This document shows, in pieces, positions 8,036 through 16,600 of a DNA stretch of 37,217 bases. Position numbers and translations under genes: made by a program. Source of the stretch: Syntrophobacter sp. SbD1 (lineage in GTDB: Bacteria; Desulfobacterota; Syntrophobacteria; Syntrophobacterales; Syntrophobacteraceae); contig OMOE01000114.1 of NCBI GenBank assembly GCA_900290365.1, positions 1 to 37,217 of the forward strand, written 5' to 3'. The notes below the pieces were generated by a model that was not told where the DNA came from, did no database searches, and saw only the letters and a program-made list of their open reading frames with translations. How positions within the stretch are numbered: position 1 is the stretch's first letter; each line of letters starts with the position of its first letter.

Positions 8036-8472
8036 CACGAATCCTTCATGGGATTGACATTGTTCCTATTTCCAAAATCAAGAAAATTTTGCTGGCGCGC
8101 CCTGAATTTGCCTCAGAGATCTTCACTGATACTGAACGCGAATATTGTTTTTCAAGGCCAAACCCCTACGTCCACCTGGCGGGCCGATTCGCCGCTAAGG
8201 AAGCATGCCTTAAGGCCCTTGGAACCGGATTGGCCGCGGGTGGGATAGACGGCGCCCTGCACGAAATTGAAATTGTGTCGGAGAAGTCCGGCAGGCCTGT
8301 TCTCCAGCTCAGTGGATGGACTGAAAAAATCGGACGCCGGAAAAAAGTCTGCGAATGCGCGGTATCGATTTCCCATTCGGGAGATTTTGCCGTCGCATCG
8401 GTAATACTTACGGCAGGAACACCGGACAAAGATTCAGGGAAGGAGTCGTCCCATGAGATACCTGCTGGTTGA
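8032..8472 (+). CDS. acpS: Holo-ACP synthase (AcpS-type phosphopantetheinyl transferase)
   Basis: This 146-aa protein transfers 4'-phosphopantetheine from CoA to the carrier-protein serine. The magnesium-binding Asp9 (GIDIVPI) and Glu57 (FAAKEACLKALG) of AcpS are present, as is the C-terminal SISHSGDFAVA. A tail of about 20 residues extends past the usual end of the family and covers the overlap with the next gene (8453). It starts within the stop of fabG. A private AcpS inside the operon suggests that the unusual ACP is not served well by the housekeeping enzyme. It could instead be the only AcpS of the cell, which this window cannot tell. Confidence 0.9.
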   Translation: MTRILHGIDIVPISKIKKILLARPEFASEIFTDTEREYCFSRPNPYVHLAGRFAAKEACLKALGTGLAAGGIDGALHEIEIVSEKSGRPVLQLSGWTEKIGRRKKVCECAVSISHSGDFAVASVILTAGTPDKDSGKESSHEIPAG

Positions 8473-8908
8473 CCGGATATTAACCCTTGATGCCGGAAAT
8501 AAAATAACCGGGGTGAAAAATGTTGCCATGAGCGAGGATTTTCTGGAATTCCACTTTCCAAAAAATCCGATCATGCCCGGTATTATGCTCCTTGAAGCCC
8601 TCGTTCAGCTCAGCGGCTGGCTTGAGGCGGCCTCTTCCGATTTCCGGAAATGGTTTCTGGTTTCCAGGGTATTGAAATGCAGTTTCTACGGTTTCGTTTT
8701 CCCTGGCGATCAGGTCGAACTCAGTGTAAGCGTTGCCCCCGCGCCTTCTGATGATCTCAAAATTTACAGCGGGGCAGCCAGGGTCAATGGAAAGCGGAAG
8801 ATCAAGGCCGAGTTTCAGGGAAACCTGATCGGCATGGAAACAATCGAAGAAGTCGAAGAGCAGAAAAAGTTTTTTCAAATACTTGCTCGGACAAATCTAC
8901 GACTTTAG
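8453..8908 (+). CDS. FabZ-like hotdog-fold 3-hydroxyacyl-ACP dehydratase 2
   Basis: This is a 151-aa hotdog protein with catalytic His34 (HFPKNPIMPG) and Glu48 (LLEALVQLSGW), 14 apart. The HFPxxPxMPG motif is canonical FabZ, unlike the weaker motif of the copy at 5547. It overlaps the 3' end of acpS by 20 bp, which implies translational coupling. The two copies may act on different chain lengths, or one may also isomerise the double bond; neither is shown by the sequence. The stop is 31 bp before ketosynthase 4. Confidence 0.85.
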   Translation: MRYLLVDRILTLDAGNKITGVKNVAMSEDFLEFHFPKNPIMPGIMLLEALVQLSGWLEAASSDFRKWFLVSRVLKCSFYGFVFPGDQVELSVSVAPAPSDDLKIYSGAARVNGKRKIKAEFQGNLIGMETIEEVEEQKKFFQILARTNLRL

Positions 8909-8939
8909 GGAAGTTACACTTCTGAAAAAGGGTTTACAA

Positions 8940-10238
8940 ATGTCCTCAGGAAGGCGGGTTGCCGTCACGGGAACGGGCCTGGTTACGCCTCTGGGAAATG
9001 GAGTAGAGGCTAACTGGAGGGGAGTCCTGGCCGGCAAAACCGGAGTTGAGCGCCACGAGAGTGCAGGTCGGCCTGAATACCTCAGGTTCTTCGGACAAGT
9101 CCAGGGCCTGGAGCGTCCGAATGATATTCCGTCACGCCTGGCCGGTCAGGTGAGATTTCTGAATCGGGGCTCGGTGCTCGGCTATGAAGCCGCGGCTCAG
9201 GCAATGAAGAGTTCCAATGTCGACCTTTCCAACGTCCCTGGGGAGCGAAGGTCTCTGTTTTTGGCTTCAGGGGATCTTACAAAGGTCGGTTGCGAGTTCA
9301 TGCACCCAGCCCTGCAAGATGCGGCAAAACAGGCCGGAAAAGGTATGGATTATTATGCCTTCAACAAATCCGTTATGAATAAGGTCAATCCATTTTTCCT
9401 GCTCGAATCGATCAGCAACAATCTTTTCAGCTTTCTCTCGGCGGCCTTCGGGCTTATGGGTCCGAATACGAGCCTTGCCAGCCTCTCACCCTGCGGCGCC
9501 CAGGCCCTCGAACTCGCCGCCCGCAAGATCAGCACTGGAGAGGCTGACATTGCGCTCGCCGTCGGGTGTGGATGCTGGATCAGCGAAATCCCGATGTATG
9601 AAATGGATGGGCTGGGAATCCTGTCCAGGTGCGGTAATGGTCCGGCTTCTTTCAAGCCGCTCGACCGGGCGCGGGACGGGTTCATTCCGGGAGAGGGAGG
9701 CGCTGCCATGCTTCTTGAGGACTACGAAATGGCTGAGTCTCGCGGCGCCCGAATTCTGGCCGAGATAAAAGGGTATGGCAACTGTATAGAGTTTCCACAG
9801 GGGAAAGGTTTGAGCGTTCCGGAGCAAATTTCGAAAAACTCTATCATGGCTGCTCTGGAAGAGGGGGCGGTCGACGCGAATGAACTTGCTTTTATATGCC
9901 CCCACGGGAGTGGAACGCGCAAGGGGGACCGGTCTGAGCTCAACTCTATGTCTAAGATCATGGGCGATCCCCGAAACGGCGTCCCTGTTTGCGCCCTCAA
10001 GGCTTATACCGGACACATGGGCGCAGCAAGCGACATCTGTGAAGTTATCCTTGGCATTGAAGCAGTTAATGAAGGCGTAGTCCCCGGGACTCTCAACTTC
10101 TCGGAAACCGAAGCAGCTTTCGAGGAGATGAAAATTTCAGCCTCAACCCGGGAAGCCGCAGGAAGAAGCTTTGTATCGGTTAGCTATGGAATTATCGGCC
10201 AGTGCTCGAGCGTTCTGGTCGAAGGCCGGGCGCTCTGA
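8940..10238 (+). CDS. Divergent beta-ketoacyl-ACP synthase 4
   Basis: This 432-aa ketosynthase has all three catalytic residues in altered surroundings: Cys185 in LSPCGAQAL (two residues shorter than SACAxGxQA), His322 in CPHGSGT (NAHGT elsewhere) and His359 in KAYTGHMG. The C-terminal SNSFGFGGxN signature is replaced by VSYGIIGQCS. It is therefore probably active but separated long ago from the other two. Possible roles are priming, a special condensation or decarboxylation. The ATG at 8940 follows an AAAGGG ribosome binding site at good spacing and precedes VAVTGTGLVTPLG; an upstream TTG at 8883 would overlap the dehydratase. It ends 2 bp before the acyltransferase. Confidence 0.85.
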   Translation: MSSGRRVAVTGTGLVTPLGNGVEANWRGVLAGKTGVERHESAGRPEYLRFFGQVQGLERPNDIPSRLAGQVRFLNRGSVLGYEAAAQAMKSSNVDLSNVPGERRSLFLASGDLTKVGCEFMHPALQDAAKQAGKGMDYYAFNKSVMNKVNPFFLLESISNNLFSFLSAAFGLMGPNTSLASLSPCGAQALELAARKISTGEADIALAVGCGCWISEIPMYEMDGLGILSRCGNGPASFKPLDRARDGFIPGEGGAAMLLEDYEMAESRGARILAEIKGYGNCIEFPQGKGLSVPEQISKNSIMAALEEGAVDANELAFICPHGSGTRKGDRSELNSMSKIMGDPRNGVPVCALKAYTGHMGAASDICEVILGIEAVNEGVVPGTLNFSETEAAFEEMKISASTREAAGRSFVSVSYGIIGQCSSVLVEGRAL

Positions 10239-10240
10239 AC

Positions 10241-11203
10241 ATGAGGAAAAAAGGCAAAAGCAAGACTCTCCAGATTGTCGAATACCTGCTTTTCTATGTC
10301 ACTGTCGCCTTCGCAAGAGCAATCCCGATCAGGGTGCTGAGAGTGATCTCCGGAATCCTGGGATACCTGCTCTATCTTGGCATACCGAGAAGGCGCAAAA
10401 TAGCGCTGCAAAATATCGAGATGGCCTTTGGCGACAAATTGAGTCAAAAAGAGATAAGAAGGCTCGCCCGACTGAGTTGCAAAGCTTTCTTCCTGACCGC
10501 CGTTGAAATGATCAAATCCCCCTTTCGGCTGGAGGGTGCCGGGATCGTTCCCGACCCTCGTTACAAGAGCGATCATCTCGAACGTCTTCTTCAAAAAGCA
10601 AAAGCGATTCACGAGCAGGCTGGAGGATGCATCTTCGTCACCCCGCATCTCGGCAACTGGGAACTTTTGCCCTATGTAAGCTCTTTGATCGGCATTCCGC
10701 TTGCCATAGTCATCCGTCCGCTCGACAATCCTTATCTGGAACGTGCTATTCTCTCGGGCCGTATCGGAAGCGGTCATCTCATGATTCCCAAAATGAACGC
10801 CATGTTTTCACTGGAACGTATGTTGCGAAAGGGCAAATCCGTTGCGATGCTTCCTGACCAGAGCAACAGCAAGGGACTCAGGGTAAAGTTTTTCGGAACA
10901 AGCGCCACGGTCACTCCGGTCCCGGCGCTGCTCGCTGTCAGGCATAGGCGCCCGGTAATAGTTGTAGCGGCTTGCCGCACAAAAGATCCTTATTATTTCG
11001 AAGGATTTGTCTCAGACCCGATCTGGCCGGAGCCCGATGCAGACGATCACTTTGAGATCATGCGGATCACCACGGAAATAAATCTGAAAATGGAGGAAAT
11101 AATCCGGAAATTTCCCGAACAGTACTTGTGGATGCACAATAGATGGAAAAAACCCGACAGGAAGCCCGTCTTTGGAAATGCACGCGAGGAACCGGGCGTC
11201 TGA
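10241..11203 (+). CDS. LpxL/HtrB-family lysophospholipid/lipid A acyltransferase
   Basis: This 320-aa inner-membrane enzyme transfers an acyl chain from ACP to a lipid acceptor. The HxxxxE catalytic motif is His136-x4-Glu141 (PHLGNWE). The family blocks MLPDQ and QYLWMHNRW follow, and a hydrophobic N-terminal anchor is at about 11-47. It is the last gene of the operon, 2 bp after ketosynthase 4, so it most likely takes the operon's product. In rhizobia the LpxL relative LpxXL closes the acpXL very-long-chain cluster, and acyltransferases of this family also occur in aryl polyene clusters. The acceptor (lipid A or another envelope lipid) cannot be read from sequence. The ATG at 10241 avoids overlap with the upstream gene. 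Confidence 0.88.
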   Translation: MRKKGKSKTLQIVEYLLFYVTVAFARAIPIRVLRVISGILGYLLYLGIPRRRKIALQNIEMAFGDKLSQKEIRRLARLSCKAFFLTAVEMIKSPFRLEGAGIVPDPRYKSDHLERLLQKAKAIHEQAGGCIFVTPHLGNWELLPYVSSLIGIPLAIVIRPLDNPYLERAILSGRIGSGHLMIPKMNAMFSLERMLRKGKSVAMLPDQSNSKGLRVKFFGTSATVTPVPALLAVRHRRPVIVVAACRTKDPYYFEGFVSDPIWPEPDADDHFEIMRITTEINLKMEEIIRKFPEQYLWMHNRWKKPDRKPVFGNAREEPGV

Positions 11204-11240
11204 CCGGGTTCGGAAGGCCTCTGAGCCTGGTGTGAGTTTT

Positions 11241-11437
11241 CAGGCGAAGGCGCAATGTTTTTCACGCGAAGGCGCTAAGAAAGAAAGAACATGGACCGGT
11301 CTCTCGTCCAGTGAGGCCGATTGGAGACGTCTCCCCTCTTATTTTTTTCTTTCTTCGCGTCTTCGCGTGAGATGGCTCTGAGTTTTAGCGTCTTCGCGAG
11401 ATATGACTCTTCGTGTTCGCGTCTTCGCGTGAGATGG
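11241..11437. repeat. Cluster of 'ttcacgcgaaggcgc' intergenic repeats forming a long hairpin
   Basis: Copies run on the plus strand at 11241-11256 (partial) and 11261-11288, and inverted at 11344-11372, 11387-11400 and 11410-11437. The 11261-11288 and 11344-11372 copies are about 27-bp imperfect inverted arms around a 55-bp loop, each with an AAGAAAGAAA-type flank. The cluster fills the gap between two convergent operons and could fold as a bidirectional terminator. Repeats of this style (cacgcgaag / gcgtcttcgcg) are dispersed REP-like elements in many environmental genomes. Confidence 0.65.
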
Positions 11438-11452
11438 TGTTGATGATTCCGA

Positions 11453-12070
11453 TCAGAGTTCTTCTCCGGCTTTTTTCTGAATTGCCATCCTTTCAATGAG
11501 GGCATCGAAAGGATGATTTCTTAAGAATGAGCCGAAACCGTTATGGTACGTTTCGACAGTACTTACGCTATCGATTATGACATCCCGGATCATCCACTTC
11601 CGGCCTTTGTTCTCCAGGATATAATCGACCGGGATGTGCTCATTGGTTCGCATTATTATTGTGCGGACCTTTACGTATTTACCCTCGGGAGATTCCCCGG
11701 GGTATTCGATTGTTTCCCTTTTCAGAAAGTCCAAAACGCGTACGGAATATGAATCGGTGAAAATGCCCGTGAAAAGAGACTGATATCGCTGGCGCTGCCC
11801 GGCTGAAAGCTTCTCCCAATAACCTGCCAACGATTCCTTTGCCATCTCTTCGGAAAGAAAATTGTCGGAAATAAGTTTCCGAATCTGTGCTGCCCGTTCC
11901 TTGCGATGTTCAGGCCCCTGAAGCTCGGGCTTTGTCTGAATGTCCATCGCCTTGTCGAGCACGGAACGCACCTGGGCGGTGGCATCGGATTGCGCTCTGA
12001 GCGGTTTTGCGGCCGCCAACACGATTGACAGGCATGCGAAGAGGAAAAAGAATACCCTAAAGCGTGACAT
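11453..12070 (-). CDS. MlaC/Ttg2D-family periplasmic lipid carrier (HpnM-like)
   Basis: This 205-aa protein has a Sec signal peptide (about 1-26, hydrophobic core FFFLFACLSIVLAAA). The mature domain is of MlaC/Tol_Tol_Ttg2 type: LISDNFLSEEMAKESLAGYW, a Y-x-LFTGIFTDSY block and DYILENKGRKWMIRDVIIDSVS. Family members bind a lipid and carry it across the periplasm. The gene overlaps the end of the RND transporter gene by 14 bp. This MlaC-like/MMPL pairing is the arrangement known for hpnM-hpnN in hopanoid loci. Here it converges on the acyl-chain operon, so its cargo may be that product and not a hopanoid. Family call is strong; cargo is inferred. Confidence 0.85.
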   Translation of the reverse strand: MSRFRVFFFLFACLSIVLAAAKPLRAQSDATAQVRSVLDKAMDIQTKPELQGPEHRKERAAQIRKLISDNFLSEEMAKESLAGYWEKLSAGQRQRYQSLFTGIFTDSYSVRVLDFLKRETIEYPGESPEGKYVKVRTIIMRTNEHIPVDYILENKGRKWMIRDVIIDSVSTVETYHNGFGSFLRNHPFDALIERMAIQKKAGEEL

Positions 12071-14846
12071 TTAAAGCCTCCTTATCAACAGCCGGGACTG
12101 GATCTTTCACAAAAGAAAGAATTGCGGGCAAGATGAGCAGCGCAGCCATGAGAACACAGATGCTTCCTACCCACGCTACAAAACCCAGGCTGAAAATCCC
12201 CCTGTGGTTTGATATCATCAAGGTGCCGAAACCAATAGTGGTGGTCAAAGCGGCAAGAATCACCCCCTTGCCCGTACTGAAAGGAAGGCGTCCGGGTGTT
12301 TCGTGGCCCTCCTTCCATCTGAGGAGAATGATCACCCCGTATTCCACACCCGCCCCGACCACCAGAGGCATGAATATGCTGTTCGCAAGATTAAAATCAA
12401 AAGCCGCGAATCCCATTATGCCAATTGTCCAGATGGACCCTACCACTAGGGGAATAATGGATATTAGCATGAGTCGCAAACTTCGGAATGTAAATCCAAG
12501 AAGCAGCGAGATGGCGATCAATGCATAAATCGAAGCATTGATCGATGCCTTCTTGAATGCCGAGGCAAATACATAGAGATTGACGGGATCTCCTAACACG
12601 TTAGGATTTACCCATTGGATGTCTTTGACAAACCGCGCCAATGCACCCTCATTCCAGATCGATTCCTTTGGATAAATCCTGATAAGGTATTTGCCATCCT
12701 GATAAAACTGATCTCTCAGTTGCGGCGGTATATCCGCTATAGTCATTGGAGAAGCGGAGGAACTCTCTTTGATGAAGGTCCACTGCTCCGCTATGTCTTC
12801 CATAAAATGCCTGCGGAATTCGGACAGCTTCGTTGAATCCGCGGGTAGATTCTCAAGTGCCTGGATGATCCTGTCTATCGATCCTTTGACCTTAGTCATT
12901 TGTTCCACAAGCGGCCTGGATGCCCCCCACTTCTCCGCCTGTTCATCCTGCATCTTGAACCGGATCCTCTGGAGTACCTCTATCAAGTCCGTCTTGTAAG
13001 AATCCTGCACTGCCGGAGCAAGATTGCTGCCGCCGCCATCCGCCGTCGAAATCGCTACGGGCGGTTTCAGTTCCGGAATCAGGAGCGCAATTGACCTTAA
13101 TATCGGTATTTTTCTCTCCTGGTTTTCAGGAAGCAGTGAGAAGACGTTATCCACATCCGTGACAGTCGATAATGCTTTGAATTTTTTGGACTCCGTCATT
13201 GCTTCTTCAGGTGAGTGGGTGAGAACTGCCGCCGAAAGAATTGAACGCTCGGAGTTCTCGGTCAGGACTTTTTCCCAATAAACAGATTCGGCGCCCTTGG
13301 CCTGGAGACGCATGGGATTTAAATCGAACTGCACTCGAGAAGCGCTGATGGAACTTACTATGCAGAGGATAAGAGCTGCGGCGAGGATGGTCCGGATGCC
13401 CTTCGGACCGAGGCGCAAAAGATATCTTTTTTTCCCGCGAACAGCAGTTGCATGCGCGGAAGGCTTATCAACGGCCAGGTAATGACTCAGTGCGGGCAGT
13501 ACGGTGAAGTCGGCCAAAATGGTAAAAAGAATTCCCATGCCTGTTATCATGCCGAGTTCCATAAGTCCGCGAAATCCGGTAAGGATAAAAGGAAGAAAAG
13601 AAAATGCAGTGCTCATGCCGGCCAGCATTATCCCCGGGCCTGACTTATCCATCACCCTTTGGATGATAGATGAGCGGGACCCTCCAGAGAGGCTCCTTTC
13701 CTCCTCAAACCTGGCAAACCAATGGATCCCGTAATCGACGCCGAGACCACAGAGCATCGGCGCAAAAACAATGGACAGGATATTCAAATGACCAATGAAA
13801 AGCGCCGTCCAGCCAAATGTCCAGCACAGGCCAACCAGAAGTGACAAAGCAATTATCAATGGGTGGCGGAAACCCCGAAGAAATGTGACCATTACCACCA
13901 TGACTCCCAGCATTGATAGCCATGTCGCCTTGGTCATATCCACCATTGCGGTTTGCATTTCGTCGTTATTGAGAGCTTCCTGCCCGGTGACTCCGGCTTC
14001 ACAGTCACTGAAACCGGATAGTTTGAGTTCATGAATATAATTTCGCAGCTGGGTAAGCGATCCCTGGGTTTTGCTCACCTGCCCGGTAACCTTGCTGGGC
14101 ATGACGGCGGCCATAAGTAATTTCTTCTTGCCTTCCCAAAGGTAGCCCTCTTTTTGGAGGTCCCAGGACCCGCTTTTGAAAAATGAAGCCCAGGGGGACA
14201 CATACCTTTGATTTGCGGAAAGGTATCCTGAAAACCCATCCAGTTCCTTTATCAGAAATTCGAGGTCCAACGGGTTTGTATTCTTGCCGTGTTCTTGCGG
14301 GGTCTGTTCATCTTCGAGAAAACCCGTAAAAAACTCGCCGACCATGCGGGACGCCATGTCCTGATTTACCAGCCTGAAAAAATTCAGCAGGTCGGGGTTT
14401 TCGGCCATACTGTGGACGAGTGTTGAATTTTGTTCGAGTGTGCTCCTGATGCCGGCCAGGTCAGTTTCATTCAGATAATAAAGCAGCCATTTCTTGAACT
14501 CGTTCGGATCGATTCTGTAGAAAACGTCCTGAAAATGTTTGGGATCGGCGTGGATTTTTGAAACCATGGCGTTCATGAACTCGATAGCCCGGTCCTGGGT
14601 GGGGCCCCGAACAACCAGCGCAAAGGTGGTTTTTCCATGAAAATTGAATTCGTCCAACATCCGGGTCTTGGCTATCAGGGGATGTCTGTCGGAAATGAGC
14701 TCGAGTTGATCCGTCTTCACCTCGAGCCGGACAGCCGCAAGCCAGAGCGAGGCGAATACGCTCAGGAATGCAACAGCTAGAATAAAGCGTGGCCTGGGAA
14801 GAACCCAGGCCACGAGGTTTTTCAATAATTTCGTAACCAGATTCAT
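12057..14846 (-). CDS. MMPL/RND-family lipid exporter (HpnN-like)
   Basis: This 929-aa inner-membrane protein has the two-repeat RND layout: TM1 at about 18-40, a large periplasmic domain to about 305, a TM bundle at about 306-460, a second periplasmic domain, then a C-terminal TM bundle. Each half has its conserved charged motif: GVDYG at 369-373 and GVEYG at 833-837. MMPL/HpnN proteins use the proton gradient to move lipids toward the outer membrane. Gene order (outer-membrane factor, this gene, MlaC-like carrier) gives a possible complete envelope route. Without hopanoid cyclase genes in the window, HpnN identity is only by family resemblance. Related exporters also occur in aryl polyene and xanthomonadin clusters. 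Confidence 0.85.
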   Translation of the reverse strand: MNLVTKLLKNLVAWVLPRPRFILAVAFLSVFASLWLAAVRLEVKTDQLELISDRHPLIAKTRMLDEFNFHGKTTFALVVRGPTQDRAIEFMNAMVSKIHADPKHFQDVFYRIDPNEFKKWLLYYLNETDLAGIRSTLEQNSTLVHSMAENPDLLNFFRLVNQDMASRMVGEFFTGFLEDEQTPQEHGKNTNPLDLEFLIKELDGFSGYLSANQRYVSPWASFFKSGSWDLQKEGYLWEGKKKLLMAAVMPSKVTGQVSKTQGSLTQLRNYIHELKLSGFSDCEAGVTGQEALNNDEMQTAMVDMTKATWLSMLGVMVVMVTFLRGFRHPLIIALSLLVGLCWTFGWTALFIGHLNILSIVFAPMLCGLGVDYGIHWFARFEEERSLSGGSRSSIIQRVMDKSGPGIMLAGMSTAFSFLPFILTGFRGLMELGMITGMGILFTILADFTVLPALSHYLAVDKPSAHATAVRGKKRYLLRLGPKGIRTILAAALILCIVSSISASRVQFDLNPMRLQAKGAESVYWEKVLTENSERSILSAAVLTHSPEEAMTESKKFKALSTVTDVDNVFSLLPENQERKIPILRSIALLIPELKPPVAISTADGGGSNLAPAVQDSYKTDLIEVLQRIRFKMQDEQAEKWGASRPLVEQMTKVKGSIDRIIQALENLPADSTKLSEFRRHFMEDIAEQWTFIKESSSASPMTIADIPPQLRDQFYQDGKYLIRIYPKESIWNEGALARFVKDIQWVNPNVLGDPVNLYVFASAFKKASINASIYALIAISLLLGFTFRSLRLMLISIIPLVVGSIWTIGIMGFAAFDFNLANSIFMPLVVGAGVEYGVIILLRWKEGHETPGRLPFSTGKGVILAALTTTIGFGTLMISNHRGIFSLGFVAWVGSICVLMAALLILPAILSFVKDPVPAVDKEALNVTL

Positions 14847-14914
14847 GCATATCCTGACTGTGGATCTATGACAATTTTAAAAGCCTTCAAGTATGCACCT
14901 CTCTGAGAGGTTTT

Positions 14915-16309
14915 TCAAGGCATATCACTTTTTTTACCAATTGCGTAGTCCAGTCGCGCGAGCGAAACGTGGTAGCTGTATAACGACTGGAGATAGTCAC
15001 CCTGATTTTTTCCGTAACGGTCTATGGCGTCAAACATGTCCCGGGCTGTGCCTATCCCAAGATCGAAATTGGAAAAAGCCGTAACAATCCAACGTCGCGA
15101 ACCAATTGCCGCCTGCTCATAAGCTATGAATGATTTCTGGGCTTCAACGGCATCATCGTAATATTTCACCACTTCCACGGGGATGTTTCTTTGGGCGAAT
15201 TCCTGTGTATCTCGCATCTTCTGATACTCGGCCCTGGCCTTGTCGAGCTTTCCCTTCCCTATACCGAAATCCATATGCCATGAAGCCCCGGCAACCACTC
15301 CAGCATAGGTGTGATTGAATTCATCGATTATGTAAGTGTTATCGAATTTCTCACGGCCCGGCGCGCCGGCAGCCGATCCGGTGGCTAAGGCAAAAAAGGA
15401 GGGATACAAATCCGCTTTGGCTGCATCAGCCAGTTTGCCTTTGGCTTCCGTCCCTTTTTTCACTTCCAGCAGTTCGGGTCTGTTTGCGAGTGCCTGTTGG
15501 ATATATTCCTCTTCAGGTTCAAGATTTACCACGGTTTTAGACAGTTCGGCCTCTTTGATGCTGAATTCTTCGTTTCCAGACAATCCTGCCGTTTTCTTTA
15601 AAGCGGCGTAGGCTGTTCGAGATCCAGACTCTGCTTTGGCTGCGAAAGCCTTTACCTCGGCGGCAAAAGCGTCCATCCTGTAAAGATCGCTGGGATCGAC
15701 ATTTTTTGCTTTAAGCTCAAGGAGCCGTTTGATACGCTTTCCTGCATCATTTATATATTCGTCGGCATCCCTTGCGGCGTTCTTGCCCTGCAGCGCTATA
15801 AGATACCCATAGTAGATCTCTTTTACGTTCAGAATTACCTGGTTTCGCTTCTGCTCCCTGGCGAAGGTGCGAGCCTCGACTCCCAATGCTGCGGCATCCT
15901 TGCGGTCGCATATCTTCCCAAACGTGTAGAGGGGTTGTGTTATAACAAAATCGAGGCTTCCAAAAATCCCGATGTTCCAGGGTTCATCATGCGAGACGAT
16001 CGTGCCCGCCTGTGGACCTGAAACTATAACAGTAGGAAATTGGGCTCTTTCTACAGGACCGGCTGTTCCTAAAACATCAAGCTGTGGCCACAGGCCGCCC
16101 TTGGCCTCTTTATATTCGCTCTTTGCCGCCAGGATGTCTTGTTCGGCCATTTTTAACTCAGGGCTGGTCTGCAGGGCCATTTCGATCAATTGATCGAGGC
16201 TGAGCGCCCTGGAGTCAGAGGCTTGCGAATCTCCAAAGTTCAACGTGATTAAAAAAAAACTAAGGAGCACAATTAAGCAACAGTTTCGGGCAATCGGTTT
16301 TTTTGTCAA
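14915..16309 (-). CDS. TolC-like outer membrane factor (lipid export locus)
   Basis: This 464-aa outer-membrane efflux protein is built from two repeats of long coiled-coil hairpins (about 50-240 and 260-450). Visible family signatures are LSLDQLIEMALQTSPELKMAEQDI near the N-terminus and the matching repeat VVAGASWHMDFGIGKGKLDKARAEYQ. A TTG start at 16309 is chosen because it follows AGGGG at about 6 nt and begins a clean signal peptide (KKPIAR, hydrophobic CCLIVLLSFFLITLNF, then QAS). An in-frame ATG at 16426 would place 39 charged residues before it. It is the first gene of the exporter operon, 68 bp before the RND gene. No membrane-fusion protein is next to it, so its pairing with the MMPL protein is inferred. 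Confidence 0.82.
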   Translation of the reverse strand: MTKKPIARNCCLIVLLSFFLITLNFGDSQASDSRALSLDQLIEMALQTSPELKMAEQDILAAKSEYKEAKGGLWPQLDVLGTAGPVERAQFPTVIVSGPQAGTIVSHDEPWNIGIFGSLDFVITQPLYTFGKICDRKDAAALGVEARTFAREQKRNQVILNVKEIYYGYLIALQGKNAARDADEYINDAGKRIKRLLELKAKNVDPSDLYRMDAFAAEVKAFAAKAESGSRTAYAALKKTAGLSGNEEFSIKEAELSKTVVNLEPEEEYIQQALANRPELLEVKKGTEAKGKLADAAKADLYPSFFALATGSAAGAPGREKFDNTYIIDEFNHTYAGVVAGASWHMDFGIGKGKLDKARAEYQKMRDTQEFAQRNIPVEVVKYYDDAVEAQKSFIAYEQAAIGSRRWIVTAFSNFDLGIGTARDMFDAIDRYGKNQGDYLQSLYSYHVSLARLDYAIGKKSDMP

Positions 16310-16600
16310 TGGGTAACCCCTGCGGCCTGGAATGAATCTCAATATGAGTCGTTCATCGAAAATTTTTATACAGTACTTGTTGTATAATTTAAAGAATTTA
16401 ATTGTTCCCCTGGTGTTTCGTGTCATGGAGTGAAAGTTCCCGGGGCGAATTTACTCATGGGGGGGACGAATTCAATCCCCGAAAGAATTGACATCGGCAT
16501 TTATCTCTGGTAACCACAATTCTTTCTGGTGAGTACTCGTCTAGTGTTTATCCGGAACTTCCGGATGAGACACTCGACTACGGATGTGATCGAGGCAGGC
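16310..16600. other. Divergent intergenic region between the exporter operon and the HpnK-like gene
   Basis: About 290 bp between divergent starts must hold both promoters. A perfect TTGACA hexamer is at 16488-16493 on the plus strand, but the matching -10 position (TAACCA after 17 bp) is poor, so I do not call a promoter. GC changes from an A/T-rich half (16350-16400) to a GC-rich stretch around 16436-16475 with a G-run. No small gene with a credible ribosome binding site was seen. Confidence 0.5.

Noticed and set aside
14897..14915. Stem acctct-ctg-agaggt followed by T's on the plus strand, terminator-like
   Set aside because: No plus-strand gene precedes it; on the minus strand, where the genes run, the T-tract is on the wrong side.
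16488..16516. TTGACA upstream of the HpnK-like gene as a promoter
   Set aside because: The -10 position (TAACCA after 17 bp) matches poorly, so it was not called as a feature.
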